Shown here one piece after another: positions 1 through 10,781 of a stretch of DNA of 64,000 nt; the first letter of the stretch is position 1; each line of letters starts with the position of its first letter. The DNA lies in assembly GCA_947561395.2 (NCBI GenBank), contig OX387182.1, positions 44,137,949 to 44,201,948 on the forward strand, given 5' to 3'. The position numbers were made by a program, and so were the translations under genes. Source of the DNA: Buxus sempervirens (taxonomy: Eukaryota > Streptophyta > Magnoliopsida > Buxales > Buxaceae). The notes below the pieces were generated by a model. It ran no database searches and had not been told where the DNA came from. It saw only the letters and a list, made by a program, of their open reading frames with translations.

Positions 1-2157
1 ATTTGCATGGAACAATTCGACCAAGGTGTCACAATCTCTGTAAAATGATGAAAGGCCATCTTTGCTTTCCCAAATTTTCAAAGTTATATCCCTAGTCAAA
101 CTCCTTGAGCCTAATTTCCTTTCTCTAACCTACTGAGTCATGAACCCTAAATATGGTGTTTTTACAACAAAGAAGGAAAGAAGAAAGGATGGAAGTGTGC
201 AATAATAAAGGAAAAGCAAAAGAAATCAGAAAGCACACTGGGGCATGCTAATCAAATCAAGAAGTAGAGAAAGACCCCAAAGGCAAAAGTGAAAAAGCAA
301 GAGAAAGCAAAGGTCATAAATGGAATTGACACTATCAAAGTCCAAATAGTCAAAAAAAGGACATGACTCAACCCATTTACAAAAGAACTTTGAGCCATAT
401 TCCCTTTCTTTCATAAACCAAAACCTCGACCTCTGTTTCGTCCTATCAAAAGTCCTTTCTGATTACAGGGAATGTGACATTTAGATTCGTGCAGATCAAT
501 GATGAAGGAATCCAAAAATAAAAACGAGCTTTGACAAGACACGAAGTAAACCTAGGAATGAGAAGATAAGAACTTGAGCCTTATAACCCATCATTTCTCA
601 GACTCAAAACCAAGCCGATGTTTCGTCCTAATTTTAAGACCTCTCTGATCTAGGAGATATGATGCGCAAAGATCGGCCGAAGACCTTCAAACTGGGGCAA
701 ACATTAATCCCTAGGGGGGAACCCACAATTGCAAGAACCTGAAATTGCCCTAAAGGTTAGGTGAAAAAGAGGAAAACCAAAACCAGGGAAAGGGAAACAC
801 TCTTTGAAATACCCTTTTAAGCCCTTGCTGGCCTAAGTCAAAAATCTCATGGGAATGCGTGTCAGGCACACCATCCCAAAACATCTCAAGCTAACAAGGC
901 AATCTACTGTGGTCATTGATCCTGCCTTTCTTTAAAAGCACTTGTTAAAAATAAAAAAAAAAAGAAGAAAAAGGAATCCATTTTGCTGCTTACCTTCTTA
1001 ATTACAGAAGCTTCATCATTTTGTAAGAATTTTGCAGGATTGCGTAAGTTAGAGAATCCGAAGGACGTCAAGAAGTGCCTTGAATCCTTATTCCCCACGG
1101 AATCCATTCTCCAGCAGAGTTCTCTTCAAGAGCCCCCAAACAGCATGTCAAGGCCACGCCCAGTCTGAAGAGGTTGGTCTTGCAAAGAAAGGAAAGATAG
1201 AGGCTCCCACCAATCCCCAATGGAATCATTTTTAATTGGGAAACCTCTACCTCATCATAAAGAGGCTGATGGAAGAACTCTCCAAGTGACCACACCTGCA
1301 AAAGCAAAAATAAGTAGGGAACCTTTCAAGACTCGAAGGAAAGAGCAAAATGAAGAGTTGTTGGGCTAATTAGCCTCATTTTGTAATTTTTGATTTCCCA
1401 CTTTTGTAAACAGAATAGGATAGGTGGGCGAGCTCCCTTGAGGCACCGGATAGCACTGAAAGCACCTCCTCACCAAGAACAACTCCTCTTTCTCTCCTTC
1501 TCCTTTTGTCCCACTCCATTACCAACCCTCTGGCCAATCCCACAAAAAAATAAATAAATAAATAAAAACAAACAAAAAATAAAAATAAAAAAAAAACAAA
1601 AAAATAAAAAACAAAAAAAAACAAAAAACTTAATTTACAATGAAATCTGAAAATTGTATCTTCACTGAAGTCTGAGAGAAGCTCAATCAACCAAAAAACT
1701 CAAAAACAATGTACCGACATGAAAGCAATGCACGGGCACTCCAAAAGCTGGAAAAGGTGCTAATCACCACCTATTCCCAAGAACCAGAATCTAGAAAAGG
1801 TGCTAATCACCACCTATTTCTAAGAACCGGAAATGGAAAAGTACCACACGTGTAACCAGCTCGCGTTAATGTGCTTTGTCCTTCAAATCAAAACTCATCT
1901 CCAGAGCTCTCTCAGAAGGAAGTGAACAATACAAAATTAGGATTTCTTCAAAAAAAAAAAAATCCTAAATCTGCAAAAAAGAAAGCCAAAGCTAAAAAAT
2001 GCTTAAAAGCTTTACTGGAACAAACAAGAAGAAAAGAACCTTGCTGAACTTCTTGCATCAACATCGGCCATGTCGACAGAAATGCAAGGCACAAAAATGA
2101 GGTTCTTTTTATTCTTTGCCGTTCATCCCCAAGGTGACTCCGGCAAAGAGGGGCAGC
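1..2157 (+). mobile_element. E0: 3' internal spacer of a plus-strand Tat-type gypsy element
   Basis: No open frame of coding quality is visible. The stretch resembles the spacer that follows integrase in Tat-type elements. The motif TTTCGTCCTA occurs near 437 and 621, and the minus-strand element E1 has the same motif just after its integrase (near 23050, reverse complement). The stretch ends in a purine-rich tract directly abutting an LTR start, so it is internal DNA of an element whose gag-pol lies left of the window. The A-rich runs at 950-965 and 1550-1625 carry only low-complexity reading frames. Assignment to Tat is inferred from the LTR and spacer, because no domain of this element is inside the window. 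Confidence 0.6.
2143..2157 (+). promoter_or_regulatory. Polypurine tract of E0
   Basis: The purine-rich run GCAAAGAGGGGCAGC directly precedes the LTR start TGTCAGCACC. This is where plus-strand DNA synthesis is primed in LTR elements. E2 has nearly the same tract on the other strand at 40215-40232. Confidence 0.75.
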
Positions 2158-2288
2158 TGTCAGCACCTCATTTTTGCACCCCCAAAAATGAAAGAATAAA
2201 ACCCTAATTGAAAAAGTCAAACCTGAAGGGGTCAAAAAGTTGACTTTTTGATTGGATGCAAATTAACCACCAAACTTCATACCATTGG

Positions 2289-2655
2289 AAAGAGGACTTC
2301 GATACGATTCTAACGCAATTGAGTTTGCTAAAATCGGAGTCCGGATAAAGAAGTTATGGGCTGGTCAAATCTGAAAATAGCAGAAATCGGCTTTATGCAA
2401 AACTCTGAATTAGCTGCTCAATTTTATATCAGCAGAAAGAGCATCTTGACACGATCCCCGACGCAACTGAGTTTGCTATAATCAGAGTCCCGGATAAGGA
2501 GATATGAGTAAAATTGGCTTCGGGACGCGACTTTGCACTTTTGCTAAAAAATCCGAATTTGCTGCCAAACTCCAGTTCAGTGGATAGGGAATCTCGAGCT
2601 GATTCCAACGCCACTGAGTTTGCTGAAATCGGATACCAGATGAAAGAAATATGAG
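2289..2655 (+). repeat. Three diverged internal repeats in the U3 of E0
   Basis: A block of about 70 bp containing ACGCAACTGAGTTTGCT and AATCGGA recurs starting near 2289, 2437 and 2580. The related LTRs at 40253 and 54022 contain two copies each (near 40385 and 40545; near 54150 and 54300), so copy number differs between family members. Confidence 0.6.
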
Positions 2656-3055
2656 CAGTCAAAGTTTCAGAAAATCTGCACATGTGGCAAAAACAGCAAA
2701 AAGAAAAGAATCTTCAATTAAAATAATAATATTTTCATACAACACCTAATTAAGAGGTTTAAAATAAAGAAAAAATAAAATAAAAAATCAAAGCAAGCAT
2801 GTGCTCAAAAACCAAAACAAAGATCTAAATAAAATAATAAGAAAATCTAAAAATATCTTGTAATTTAGATAATTAGAAAATAAAAGATATTAGGAAATAA
2901 TAAAATATTAAGCATTTTGCACATGGGGGATACGTGTCCCCCATGAGGTGTCCAAGATAAGATAAAAAATTATTTAAGTTTTAGTTACATTAAATATAAA
3001 ATTAAAATTTGGTCAACAAGTGTGATTATAATTTACTTTTGGTTCATTTTTTTCA

Positions 3056-3069
3056 TTATAAAAGGGGGG
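3056..3069 (+). promoter_or_regulatory. TATA box and G run of the E0 LTR
   Basis: TATAAAA is followed directly by a run of six G and then a CT-rich leader. Position and layout match the TATA plus homopolymer arrangement of the LTRs at 40253 and 54022. Confidence 0.55.
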
Positions 3070-5349
3070 CTACCCCCATTCTTGGGAGAAGAAAAACCCC
3101 CTCCTTTCTCTCCCCCTTTCCTCTTGCACGACCCCCTCTCCTTCTCCTTCCCACTTCACTCCAAGGCTATCAAGCCTCTCCTAAACCATATTCTTCCTTC
3201 AACATCCCTTCCTCTTTCTTCACCCAAGCTAGAAAGAAGGTCAAGAAAGCCGAAACCCCCCTTTCTCTCGTCTCTCCCATTCACAAACCATATCCCCTTT
3301 GTCCCCACCTATCCTTCCACAACCAGTGACCTTTCAAACCCTCTTTCCAACCTTCAAACCCATTTTTAATCCCTATTTTGACCTTGAAATCACCTTTTTC
3401 ATCCTTTCTCATTTCTACTCTTAGGAAGCTAGGAAATAGTCAACTTTTGGAGCAAAGGAGGCATCCCAAGGTGCTGTCCATCTTCATTTGAGGATCATCT
3501 TTAGTTCAAAAGAAAAAAAAGTAAAGTAATACAAGGGTAAGCTCATTGGTTGTATTTTATGTCAAAATAAGATCTTTTTAAATATATATTGTTCATTTGC
3601 TTTAAGGAATATTTCTTGCTATATTTTCTAACCTCTCTTTCCTTCTTTTGTATACCGTGGGAGTCCCCATGGTAAGGGGGACTCCCTACATGACTAGATG
3701 GGAGGAGAGTGCGATGTAAAATAAATGGCATGGTGAAGATATTTGTGGTTTTATCATTTTATGGTGATTTATTAAGGAGGGGTTTGTCCTCCTAGAATAT
3801 CTTTTGTACCCCAGATCCTCTCTCCCTCATTCCCTTCATTTATCAATTTCTAGGTATATTTGTCATTCTTCTTTTATGGTCATGCATATAGATAGTAGAG
3901 TCATCACATACACACATGCACGATTTCACCTCATATTTATTTATTGTTTTTAAGACTACCACACACACTCAATCATGGTATATTAGAATTGTGTTTCAGC
4001 TTATTTTATACTCTTACCTAAAATATATTTTCATTAAAGATTTGTGCAAAAAGAAGATTTTTATTAATTTGTGATCTTGAGAAACTTCTCCTTTATGCTT
4101 TAATTTTGCTTTAATTGGATCTTTCCCACTGTAAACACATGTACGGGATTTCATCCTTACTTTGCTCTTTAGCACACATTTTTTGGATTATCTTTAGTAT
4201 TTTAACTCACTTTCCAAACCATGTTGTGGTTACCTAATAAGCTTATTTCGTTTACTGAATTTAGGTATTTCATGTCATCATTCCTATACATGATCATATT
4301 GGTTCACTAATTGGGTTAAGACATGTATGAATGGCTTGGTAAAGAAAGATCATCCAAGCTAAAATGAAGGATTGACACCATGAGTCCACTCTGATGCTCA
4401 TAGCAAGTTGCAGAAGACTTAAGGAAGCTAGTGGACGGGGTTTAGTTAAGCTTTTGACCATTTTTCGCGATTCGGGTCGAACTACATACTCAGTGCGGTT
4501 CGGGCCTGATCGCACCATATATGCGGTCGTGCTAAGACCGCACCAAGTATGTGGTTGTGACCAAATCACAGGGTATATACGGTCAGACCCTGAAAACCCA
4601 TTTATTTGACTTCGACCCGATCCGATCCGACCCAGTTGTAAATAACTCGAACCCAATGGGCTCTTGGGTCAACCCTAAGCCTACTTTGAGACTTGGGCCT
4701 GTGTCGGCCCAATAAGGCATCGTGGGCCTTCCAATGGGGCCCACATCCCGACCTGCCCACACTAGGGTCTGTTTCAATAATTGGGGCCTACATGGCAATA
4801 TGAATAATGTCCTGGGCCAAGACCAAGCCCGGTGGACTTTAAAAATCTAAACCCACTAAATCTTGCATATGTAATCAAAATTTTAAACTAAAGAACCAAA
4901 TCCAGAAAGGGCTATCCAACGTAACCCTAAGTGGGAATTGAGCTTGCCTTAAGCCCAACTTGGTCATCAATGAGCCTTCCAACGGGGCTCATACCAGACC
5001 CACCTCATCTTGGATAAAAAGATAAAATCAACAAAAATAAAGGGGACCCGCACCACTCCGGTGGTCCCCACTCATACCAAAAATATGCATACTAGTATAG
5101 GAGAAGGGTGAGACTAAGTTGACTCGAACCAGGGAGACCCGAAGGACCTGTCATTTGACGGGGCGGACCGAGGTGTTTTCGAACTTCCCCGGACCGTAAC
5201 CGAGAACTTGCCCGAATCTCTAAGAAAGCCGCAGACCAGCAAATCTTAGACCTGTATAGGTACCCAAGTGTCTGCCTGCACCCCATCAGGCAGTGGCGAC
5301 TCCGATACTTCCCACATTTAGTGCGGCGCCTCGCCCGGACGTGCGCACA

Positions 5350-5444
5350 GCAACCCTAGAGGTATACTCTAACCTTTCTGAAATATCACTTCATTCTCAA
5401 AATCCTTCAACCTGATTATTTCTCCCTTCCAATTATTTCCTTAG
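5350..5444 (+). other. Short remnant of E1 upstream of the PMD gene
   Basis: About 95 bp of E1 remain between the E0 LTR and the first recognisable PMD exon. The stretch ends in a pyrimidine tract and a TTAG acceptor, so it is probably the tail of an intron, matching the intron at 48693-48725 in E2. Confidence 0.45.
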
Positions 5445-6695
5445 CCGGCAGTTGAGGCTTCAGACAGAGGTAGAGGCCGTAGCGGGCGTCGAGGTAGAGG
5501 CAGGGACGGAGGCCGTAGTAAGGGCCGTAGAGGAGGCCGTGGCAGGGATGAGGCTCAGACTAGGGTTGAGGTCCCTGAGGCGGTTGCTACCCAGATTAGG
5601 GATACTGACCTTTTGCATGGCTTGAGGACTCATCCCTCAGCTTGTATAAGGGCATACATCCCTTCGGAGTATCCCTTGTCTCATTACCGAGGGAGCTGGG
5701 CCAGTTTTATTAGATTTCTTGGAGACTACAGTTAAGCCTTTCGCTGGGAGCTGGGTTTGTATGCTTTTGGCCTCTTCATCACCATTCCAGATGTGCGCTG
5801 GATCGAGCCCTTATTGCAGCGATGCTCGAGAGGTTCTTCCCAGAGACTTTGAGCTTCCATTTTCCAGATGTTGAGATCGGGATCCGACTGTCCGACTTCA
5901 CGCTCATCACAGGGATCAGGATGACTGGAGATATTATTCTCGAGATGGTGATGCCAGATGCTGCGGAGATGGCTGCCTATCTTGGATATATAGTGTTGCC
6001 TCCGGAGGCCTGGGATAGAGGGAGGCCTAGATTGTCTCTGACTTGGTTTAGAGAGACCTTCCGGAGGAGGCAGCTTGGCCAGCTTGCCGCCGGTCATACA
6101 ATTTTCCCGTTTGCCTTCCTGTTTCATTTTTCTGTACATGATGGGCTCCTGCTTCTTCCCAGAGGACACGACTTCTGTTAGTCCTCATTTTTTGAGTTCA
6201 TTGGGAGATTTGCAGCGAGCGAGGATGTATGCCTGGGGCCCGCTTATTTTTGGCACTATTCTGGCTGGCCTGTACCGATCAGTTAGTGGCCTCTCTACCT
6301 CTCGAGGAGCTGGAGTTGGGTGCAGATTATTCTGGCCCTTCTTGCAGGTGAAATACCTATTTCTTTTTTTTCTTTCTCTTTTTTTTTTCTATTCTTCTGA
6401 CCCTTTTCTTCTTTTTTCAGTTTTTTGCTAGGGTGTATATTCCCTATTTCCGCCCTACCTCTACGATGTCAGAGAAGACATATCCTATGGCTCGTAGATG
6501 GTGCCATGTGGAGCACGACTCTGAAAAGAGTCTCCTAGGTCTGCCCGGACTCATTTGGACAGGCTGTATCGGTCTGAGGTAAGCTTCTTTAATTCTTCCT
6601 TTTTCCCTTTCCTGAATCACATGTCTAATATTCTTCTTTATGTTTTTCAGCTGGTCGTCCCCCGGATGGAGGACATTCATGAGGTGCTGGCCCTG
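5445..6695 (+). pseudogene. PMD (plant mobile domain, MAIN/MAIL-like) gene of E1, 5' part
   Basis: The first exon segment, from the acceptor at 5441-5444, encodes an Arg/Gly-rich stretch (repeated RGR and GRG) and then the PMD core. In the core, about 5822-6345, LERFFPETLSFHFPDVEIG, LITGIRMTG and the YAWGPLIFGTILAGLYR region align with the PMD of E2. A TAA at 5733-5735 and frame changes near 5780 and 6150 break it. Introns (about 6351-6420 and 6581-6650, GT...AG) match those of E2. The Sirevirus interrupts the exon after GCTGGCCCTG; the gene resumes at 17003. PMD proteins of the MAIN/MAIL group act in gene expression and transposon silencing in Arabidopsis, and PMDs are also found inside transposons. 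What this copy did is not known. Confidence 0.8.
6691..6695. repeat. Target-site duplication of the Sirevirus, left copy
   Basis: CCCTG directly before the LTR start TGAAAGAG. The right copy, also CCCTG, is at 16998-17002. The exact match shows one insertion into the PMD exon. Confidence 0.95.
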
Positions 6696-6920
6696 TGAAA
6701 GAGTAGAGGACTACTCTTAAGGTCCACGATCTACAACAATTAAAAACTTAATAATGCGGAAACAACACACAGAGATTATACGAGGAAACCTGAATCCAGA
6801 TCCAGGAAAAACCTCGAGTCTATATGAGGCGACTAACCCTTAGAAACTCCACTATTGAATGAAAGTCAATTACAAAGGGAAACACACTTAACCTTTACAA
6901 TTGAACTCACTCAACAGCAA

Positions 6921-7130
6921 TCCACAGCTCGAATCCACGAACTGTAGCACAACCTGAATCCACAGGCTGCAAATCACGATCTATCCAGATCCACAGCTCG
7001 AATCCACGAACTGCAACACAGCTTGAATCCACAAGCTGCAAGAGACGATCAATCCAGATCCACAGTTCGAATCCACGAACTGCAACACAGCTTGAATCCA
7101 CAAGCTGCAATTCACGATCAATCCAGATCG
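6921..7130. repeat. Three 69-bp tandem units in the left Sirevirus LTR
   Basis: The unit contains TCGAATCCACGAACTG, TTGAATCCACAAGCTGCAA and ACGATC-ATCCAGATC and is repeated about three times. The same array is in the right LTR at 16001-16209. The minus-strand reading frame through it shows a threefold peptide repeat that only reflects the DNA repeat. Confidence 0.8.
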
Positions 7131-7407
7131 TGACAATCACCTCAGAGTCCACTGAGATGATCCAATGCAATAGGAATCCACCTATGCATCAAACAAGGTC
7201 GATCACCAATCCAGGTGATCTCACGATCAAGTGAAGTTCTGAACCGAAGAAGAATCCTCTATCTTCAATTCCAGGTGATCTCTCTCAGATCTCCCCCTCA
7301 ATCGATCACTGACTCTCTAAAGATCAATTGAATGAATCTCGAATACCTCAAGATCCACAACAGATTAATCAAAAGAAAAAAGTCACTTAAACAGAAATAC
7401 AGCTCGT

Positions 7408-7416
7408 CTATTTAAA
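7408..7416 (-). promoter_or_regulatory. TATA-like box of the Sirevirus LTR
   Basis: CTTTAAATAGA on the minus strand lies directly downstream of the cluster of GCTGCCAGCG motifs. The right LTR has an identical copy near 16487-16495, which would drive the genomic transcript. Confidence 0.5.
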
Positions 7417-7918
7417 GAAGAAATCTCAGATCGCGTCGAGCGCTGGTGGCGTCGTGGCGCGATCGGGGTAGACGGCTGGTAGCGAACTCAATCCCGCTCA
7501 AATCCAAAATGATCAGTTAAGGGTGCGCTGCCAGCGTGCTGCTAGCGGGAGGGAACGCGGCATGTGCACAGCTGATTTGTAGACTCTTCACTCTTGCTCT
7601 GCGCTGCCAGTGGCGTGTCGGCGTCGCCTTACGAAGCTGGTACGTGTGCTTTACTTTCAAAGTGCTATATCACTTATGCGCTGCCAGCGGAGTGGTAGCG
7701 GCGTTCTTCATTGCAGGTGCCTTTACGAAATGTTCTTCTTTTAGAAGTCTTTACATTTGCTTGAGCTACCAGCGGCGTGGTAGCTGTGTGGCAGCCTCAC
7801 TTTCCTCTTTACAAAATTCATAGAATTTATATTTTAATTCTGCACATCTTGAAGATTATTAGAGGATGTAATTTGTCAAACATTTGCCATATAAGGAGTG
7901 TGAGTTTTCACACTTACA

Positions 7919-7940
7919 ATCTCCCCCTTGGCAAATGCCT
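7919..7940 (-). promoter_or_regulatory. Polypurine tract of the Sirevirus
   Basis: On the minus strand the sequence TTTGCCAAGGGGGAGAT directly abuts the 3' LTR. A G-rich tract of this form is characteristic of Sireviruses. Confidence 0.85.
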
Positions 7941-8248
7941 GACAACAAACTTACAACAGTTCTTATTATCAAATTCAGAATTCCATTTAAACATTCAAAC
8001 ACCATGATAAGAGAGAATTCAGAATTTCATTCATGTTCAGAGAAAATATACAGTATTCAGACGAAATATACAGTGTTCAGCAAATATATACACATTCAGC
8101 CAAACAAAAAACTCCCCCATAAACCTACGTCCAGAAACCCCAAAGACCAACCAAAAAAAAACAGACTAACAGAACAAACAACAAAAAACAACTTAATGAT
8201 CCTCAACCAGCAACCATCAACCAGCAACCAGCACCAGCAGCAACATCA

Positions 8249-9533
8249 TCAAAATGACTCCCCCTTTCTGGAAGGAGGTTTTGGATCCCAAGTTCTGGAG
8301 TAATGCCGATAAGCATCTTGGGACCGGGAGTGCAACCAACAGAGCTTGTGATCCATCTCCAGCTGAGTTCTTCGAATGCTGTTCAGAAAATGATCAACTT
8401 CGTTTTGCATTCGTTTCTGAGCAGCAACGTCCCTTTGCACCTCGCCACAAGCAAAGTCAACATCCTTTGCAAGCTTCTCCAGCTTCTCCTGGGTCTCTGA
8501 TTTGAACATGCTCATCATGAGCATGTGAGCCCTAACCTCAGAATTGAAAGCCTCCTGGGAGGCTTGCATGGAGTTCAACTTGTCCAGGATTGCCATAGCA
8601 TCCGAACTGGACAAGGAGGAGTGAGAAGAGAAAGGCTCTGAAGAAGCCAACCGAAAAGGATTTGCTCGTTTGCTTCGGGTGAGAGTGGAGTCATCAATGG
8701 GAGGTTTAGGATGAAGAACCATTTCTACAGGATCAGGGAGGACCCCCTGATGAATGCACAAGAATGAGATAAAAATCCCAAATGGAAGAGCAGCAGTCTT
8801 GGATTTTAAATTCCGAGACTGAAGGATTTGATTGAAAATGATTGACGGAAGACAGACACTGTCTCTGTTCCAGATAGTATGAAGGAGTCGTGCTCTAGAG
8901 TGAGAAATCTCAGAATGATGATCTGAGGGAACCAGAGAAGCACATATAAACAGATTCAAGATCCTGAGAAGATCTTGAAAAGAGCCATGAGGAAGATAGG
9001 TGCTTATTTTTTATAGAAGTGGGAGCACCCTGAACAATAAGAGACGGAATGATTGACTCCATGGGAGGATCAGAGTGAGAATCAAAGAAGTCAAAGGAGG
9101 GAGAATCAACAAGGGGCAGTTCTAGAAGAGATGAGATAAGCTCTTTCGAGAAGTCGAAAGAGATGCCCCTGACATAGGCCTTGAGAAATCCTTGATTGGT
9201 AGAATGAAGATGGTGGAGGTTCGAATAGAACTCTCGAACCAGGTCAGGATATGCAAAACCACTTATCAAAGCAAATTTTTTCCAACCATTGTCCGAAAAC
9301 AATGAGAAGAGAGGAGATTCAGAAAATGAATCAAGCTTAATGGCCCTTTCCAAAAGGAGTGGCCTGTGCTTGAAGAACTCATTAAAATCAGATAAACCAT
9401 TTCCAATGAATGGTTCAGAGGAATGAGAAGGGGAAGGGGGTCTCACCGGTGGAGAAGAGACAACCGGTGAGGATCTTGCTAGGGGAGAAGAGGTGGAAGG
9501 AGAATCAGTTCTAGACTTCTTCTTGGGAGGCAT
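8249..9533 (-). pseudogene. Sirevirus extra 3' ORF (putative plant transposon protein domain, env-like position)
   Basis: The ORF starts at 9533 (MPPKKKSR, a basic start followed by a Ser/Pro-rich stretch). At about residues 45-140 it carries a region with GWKKFALISGFAYPDLVREF, followed by SFDFSKELISSLLELP. This resembles the 'putative plant transposon protein' domain found downstream of pol in Sireviruses. The frame closes at 8910. The rest (8959-8249) is in another frame: the domain continues, then a Ser-rich stretch and a heptad-like helical segment around EKLEKLAKDVDFACGEVQRD. A frameshift near 9005-9015, in an A/T run, separates the halves. Intact length would be near 420 residues. Function is unknown; it is often compared to env by position only. 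It has its own TATA box upstream (9823-9832). Confidence 0.75.
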
Positions 9534-9822
9534 GATGAAACAAAACAGAAAAAACTAGACGAGAGAGAAGAATACAAGCAAAGCTCGACAATGCCCTAAT
9601 GGCAGAACAAACTTCCAAACCCTAACTAAGAAGAACGAGAGAAGAACACAGAAATAGGAAGAAAAAAATGAAGAAGTAAGACGAAGACAGTAAAAAAAAT
9701 TTTACCTGAACAGTGAACACAGTGAAGGAAGGAAAGCACGAAGGTAAAGAAAGCACGACGCGAGAAGCGAGAAGCACCGCAGACAAGAAAAAAACAAAGG
9801 TAAAAAGTGAAACAGATTTTCA

Positions 9823-9935
9823 CTTTTTATAGACAAACAGAACACGCTGCCAGTGTGCATCCAGCGACGCTTAACAGGGCAGGTGCCAAAGCATGAAGAA
9901 AGAGAGAAGGCTACCAGCACGCTTCTAGCGACGTA
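9823..9935 (-). promoter_or_regulatory. Probable internal promoter for the Sirevirus 3' ORF
   Basis: On the minus strand two GC-rich motifs (plus-strand CGCTGCCAGTGTGCATCCAG at 9844-9863 and GGCTACCAGCACGCTTCTAG at 9909-9928, each followed by CGACG) are followed by CTATAAAAAG at 9823-9832. The ORF starts about 290 bp further on. The motifs match those upstream of the TATA box in the LTR, so the accessory ORF seems to have an LTR-like promoter cassette. Confidence 0.65.
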
Positions 9936-10781
9936 GAAGGTGCACATGCACAAACAAGAAAAAAAAAACACATTCACAAGGCAAAATTTTATAAAAAGAG
10001 TTTCAACTATTTTTCATGAAAAACTCATACATCTAAACACAAAGCTAAGATTTTAACTAAAATAAAAATCATCTAGATAATCAACTTTTATTCAATCTAA
10101 GAAGTACTTATCACAAAACTGATCTTGAAGAACCTATCAAGGTTAATTCAGATGTGACACATTTCATATCTATGACCAAAATTTCCTTCATGGTTTCTCA
10201 TACTATAAATTTTCTTCAAGATATTGAGCACACACACATATTAATGAAACATTGCTTGTGTAGTGTGTGAAATATTTTTTACTTTTACACTTTATGCATA
10301 TGGAAGGCTATTTTAGTGTAATCATACTTGGAAGGTATAGACATACCCCAAACTTCATTTTGGTGGCTTTCGCACATCAGAGATAGGTAGCCTTTTCTGA
10401 TCTCTTTTTCTTTTCTTTTTGTTGAAGGCATTGACCCTTAAAAAACCTGAGTTTACAGTTCATTCTAAGAATATACCTTCTTTCTCTTTTTCTTTTTGAG
10501 GTTTACAGTGGCTTTCACTCTAAACTCTATGGCAGCCATTTCCAAAACTTTTCTTTTCATAAAGGTGATAGCCTATAGATCCCAAGCTTCAACACATAAT
10601 AAACTTCAATACACAAAGGTGTTTAAGACAAAAATGATAGTTGAGAACACAACATTTCTGTCAATATGCATAGACTCAAGCTTCCTGAATTTAGATTTTA
10701 GTATCAAGAACACATAAATTCATTTTGAACAAACATGTAAATCATTTTACATCTAAATTAACTCAAAACAGAACCTGATTT
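9936..10781. other. Sirevirus spacer between pol and the 3' ORF promoter
   Basis: AT-rich DNA between the end of RNase H and the internal promoter. I see no coding frame, domain or clear repeat; short frames (for example 10496-10717) have no recognisable content. Confidence 0.6.

Larger units (their letters stand above)
2158..5349 (+). repeat. 3' LTR of E0 (Tat-type, 3.2 kb)
   Basis: The LTR starts TGTCAGCACCTCATTTTTGC and ends in GTGCGCACA. The same start is shared with LTRs at 40253, 54022, 63856 and 63968, and all end in GCACA or CACACA, so they form one LTR superfamily. A TATA box followed by a G run lies at 3056-3069, and a GTAAGC splice-donor-like site at 3537. The region 4470-4610 holds the GACCGCA/TGCGGTC motif series, and 4600-5070 is rich in GGGCC-type tracts. 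The five bases after the LTR are GCAAC; the matching target duplicate would lie left of the window. Reading frames inside (for example near 3010-3370) are proline-rich products of the CT-rich leader, not genes. Confidence 0.8.
6696..7918 (-). repeat. Sirevirus 3' LTR (left)
   Basis: It runs from TGAAAGAGTAGAGG to CACTTACA on the plus strand, 1223 bp, the same length as the right LTR. On the element strand, U3 (7918 down to about 7420) contains GC-rich motifs of the form GCTGCCAGCG...TAGCGG at 7437-7490, 7526-7556, 7599-7627, 7677-7708 and 7763-7790. A TATA-like CTTTAAATAGA follows at 7408-7416. Plus-strand reading frames here (for example near 7536) are by-products of these motifs. Confidence 0.93.

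Noticed and set aside
1376-1690. Minus-strand frame with a long Phe/Tyr/Leu stretch, like a membrane protein
   Set aside because: Produced by A-rich low-complexity DNA on the plus strand; no conserved pattern.
3009-3369. Two overlapping proline-rich reading frames
   Set aside because: They cover the CT-rich R/U5 leader of the E0 LTR, downstream of its TATA box; low-complexity content only.
6907-7170. Minus-strand reading frame with a threefold peptide repeat
   Set aside because: It lies wholly in the LTR and its peptide repeat is only the 69-bp DNA repeat; the twin frame at 15986-16249 is the same thing in the other LTR.
7536-7823. Plus-strand reading frame rich in Cys and Ala
   Set aside because: Inside the Sirevirus LTR motif region and repeated in the other LTR at 16615-16902; no family resemblance.
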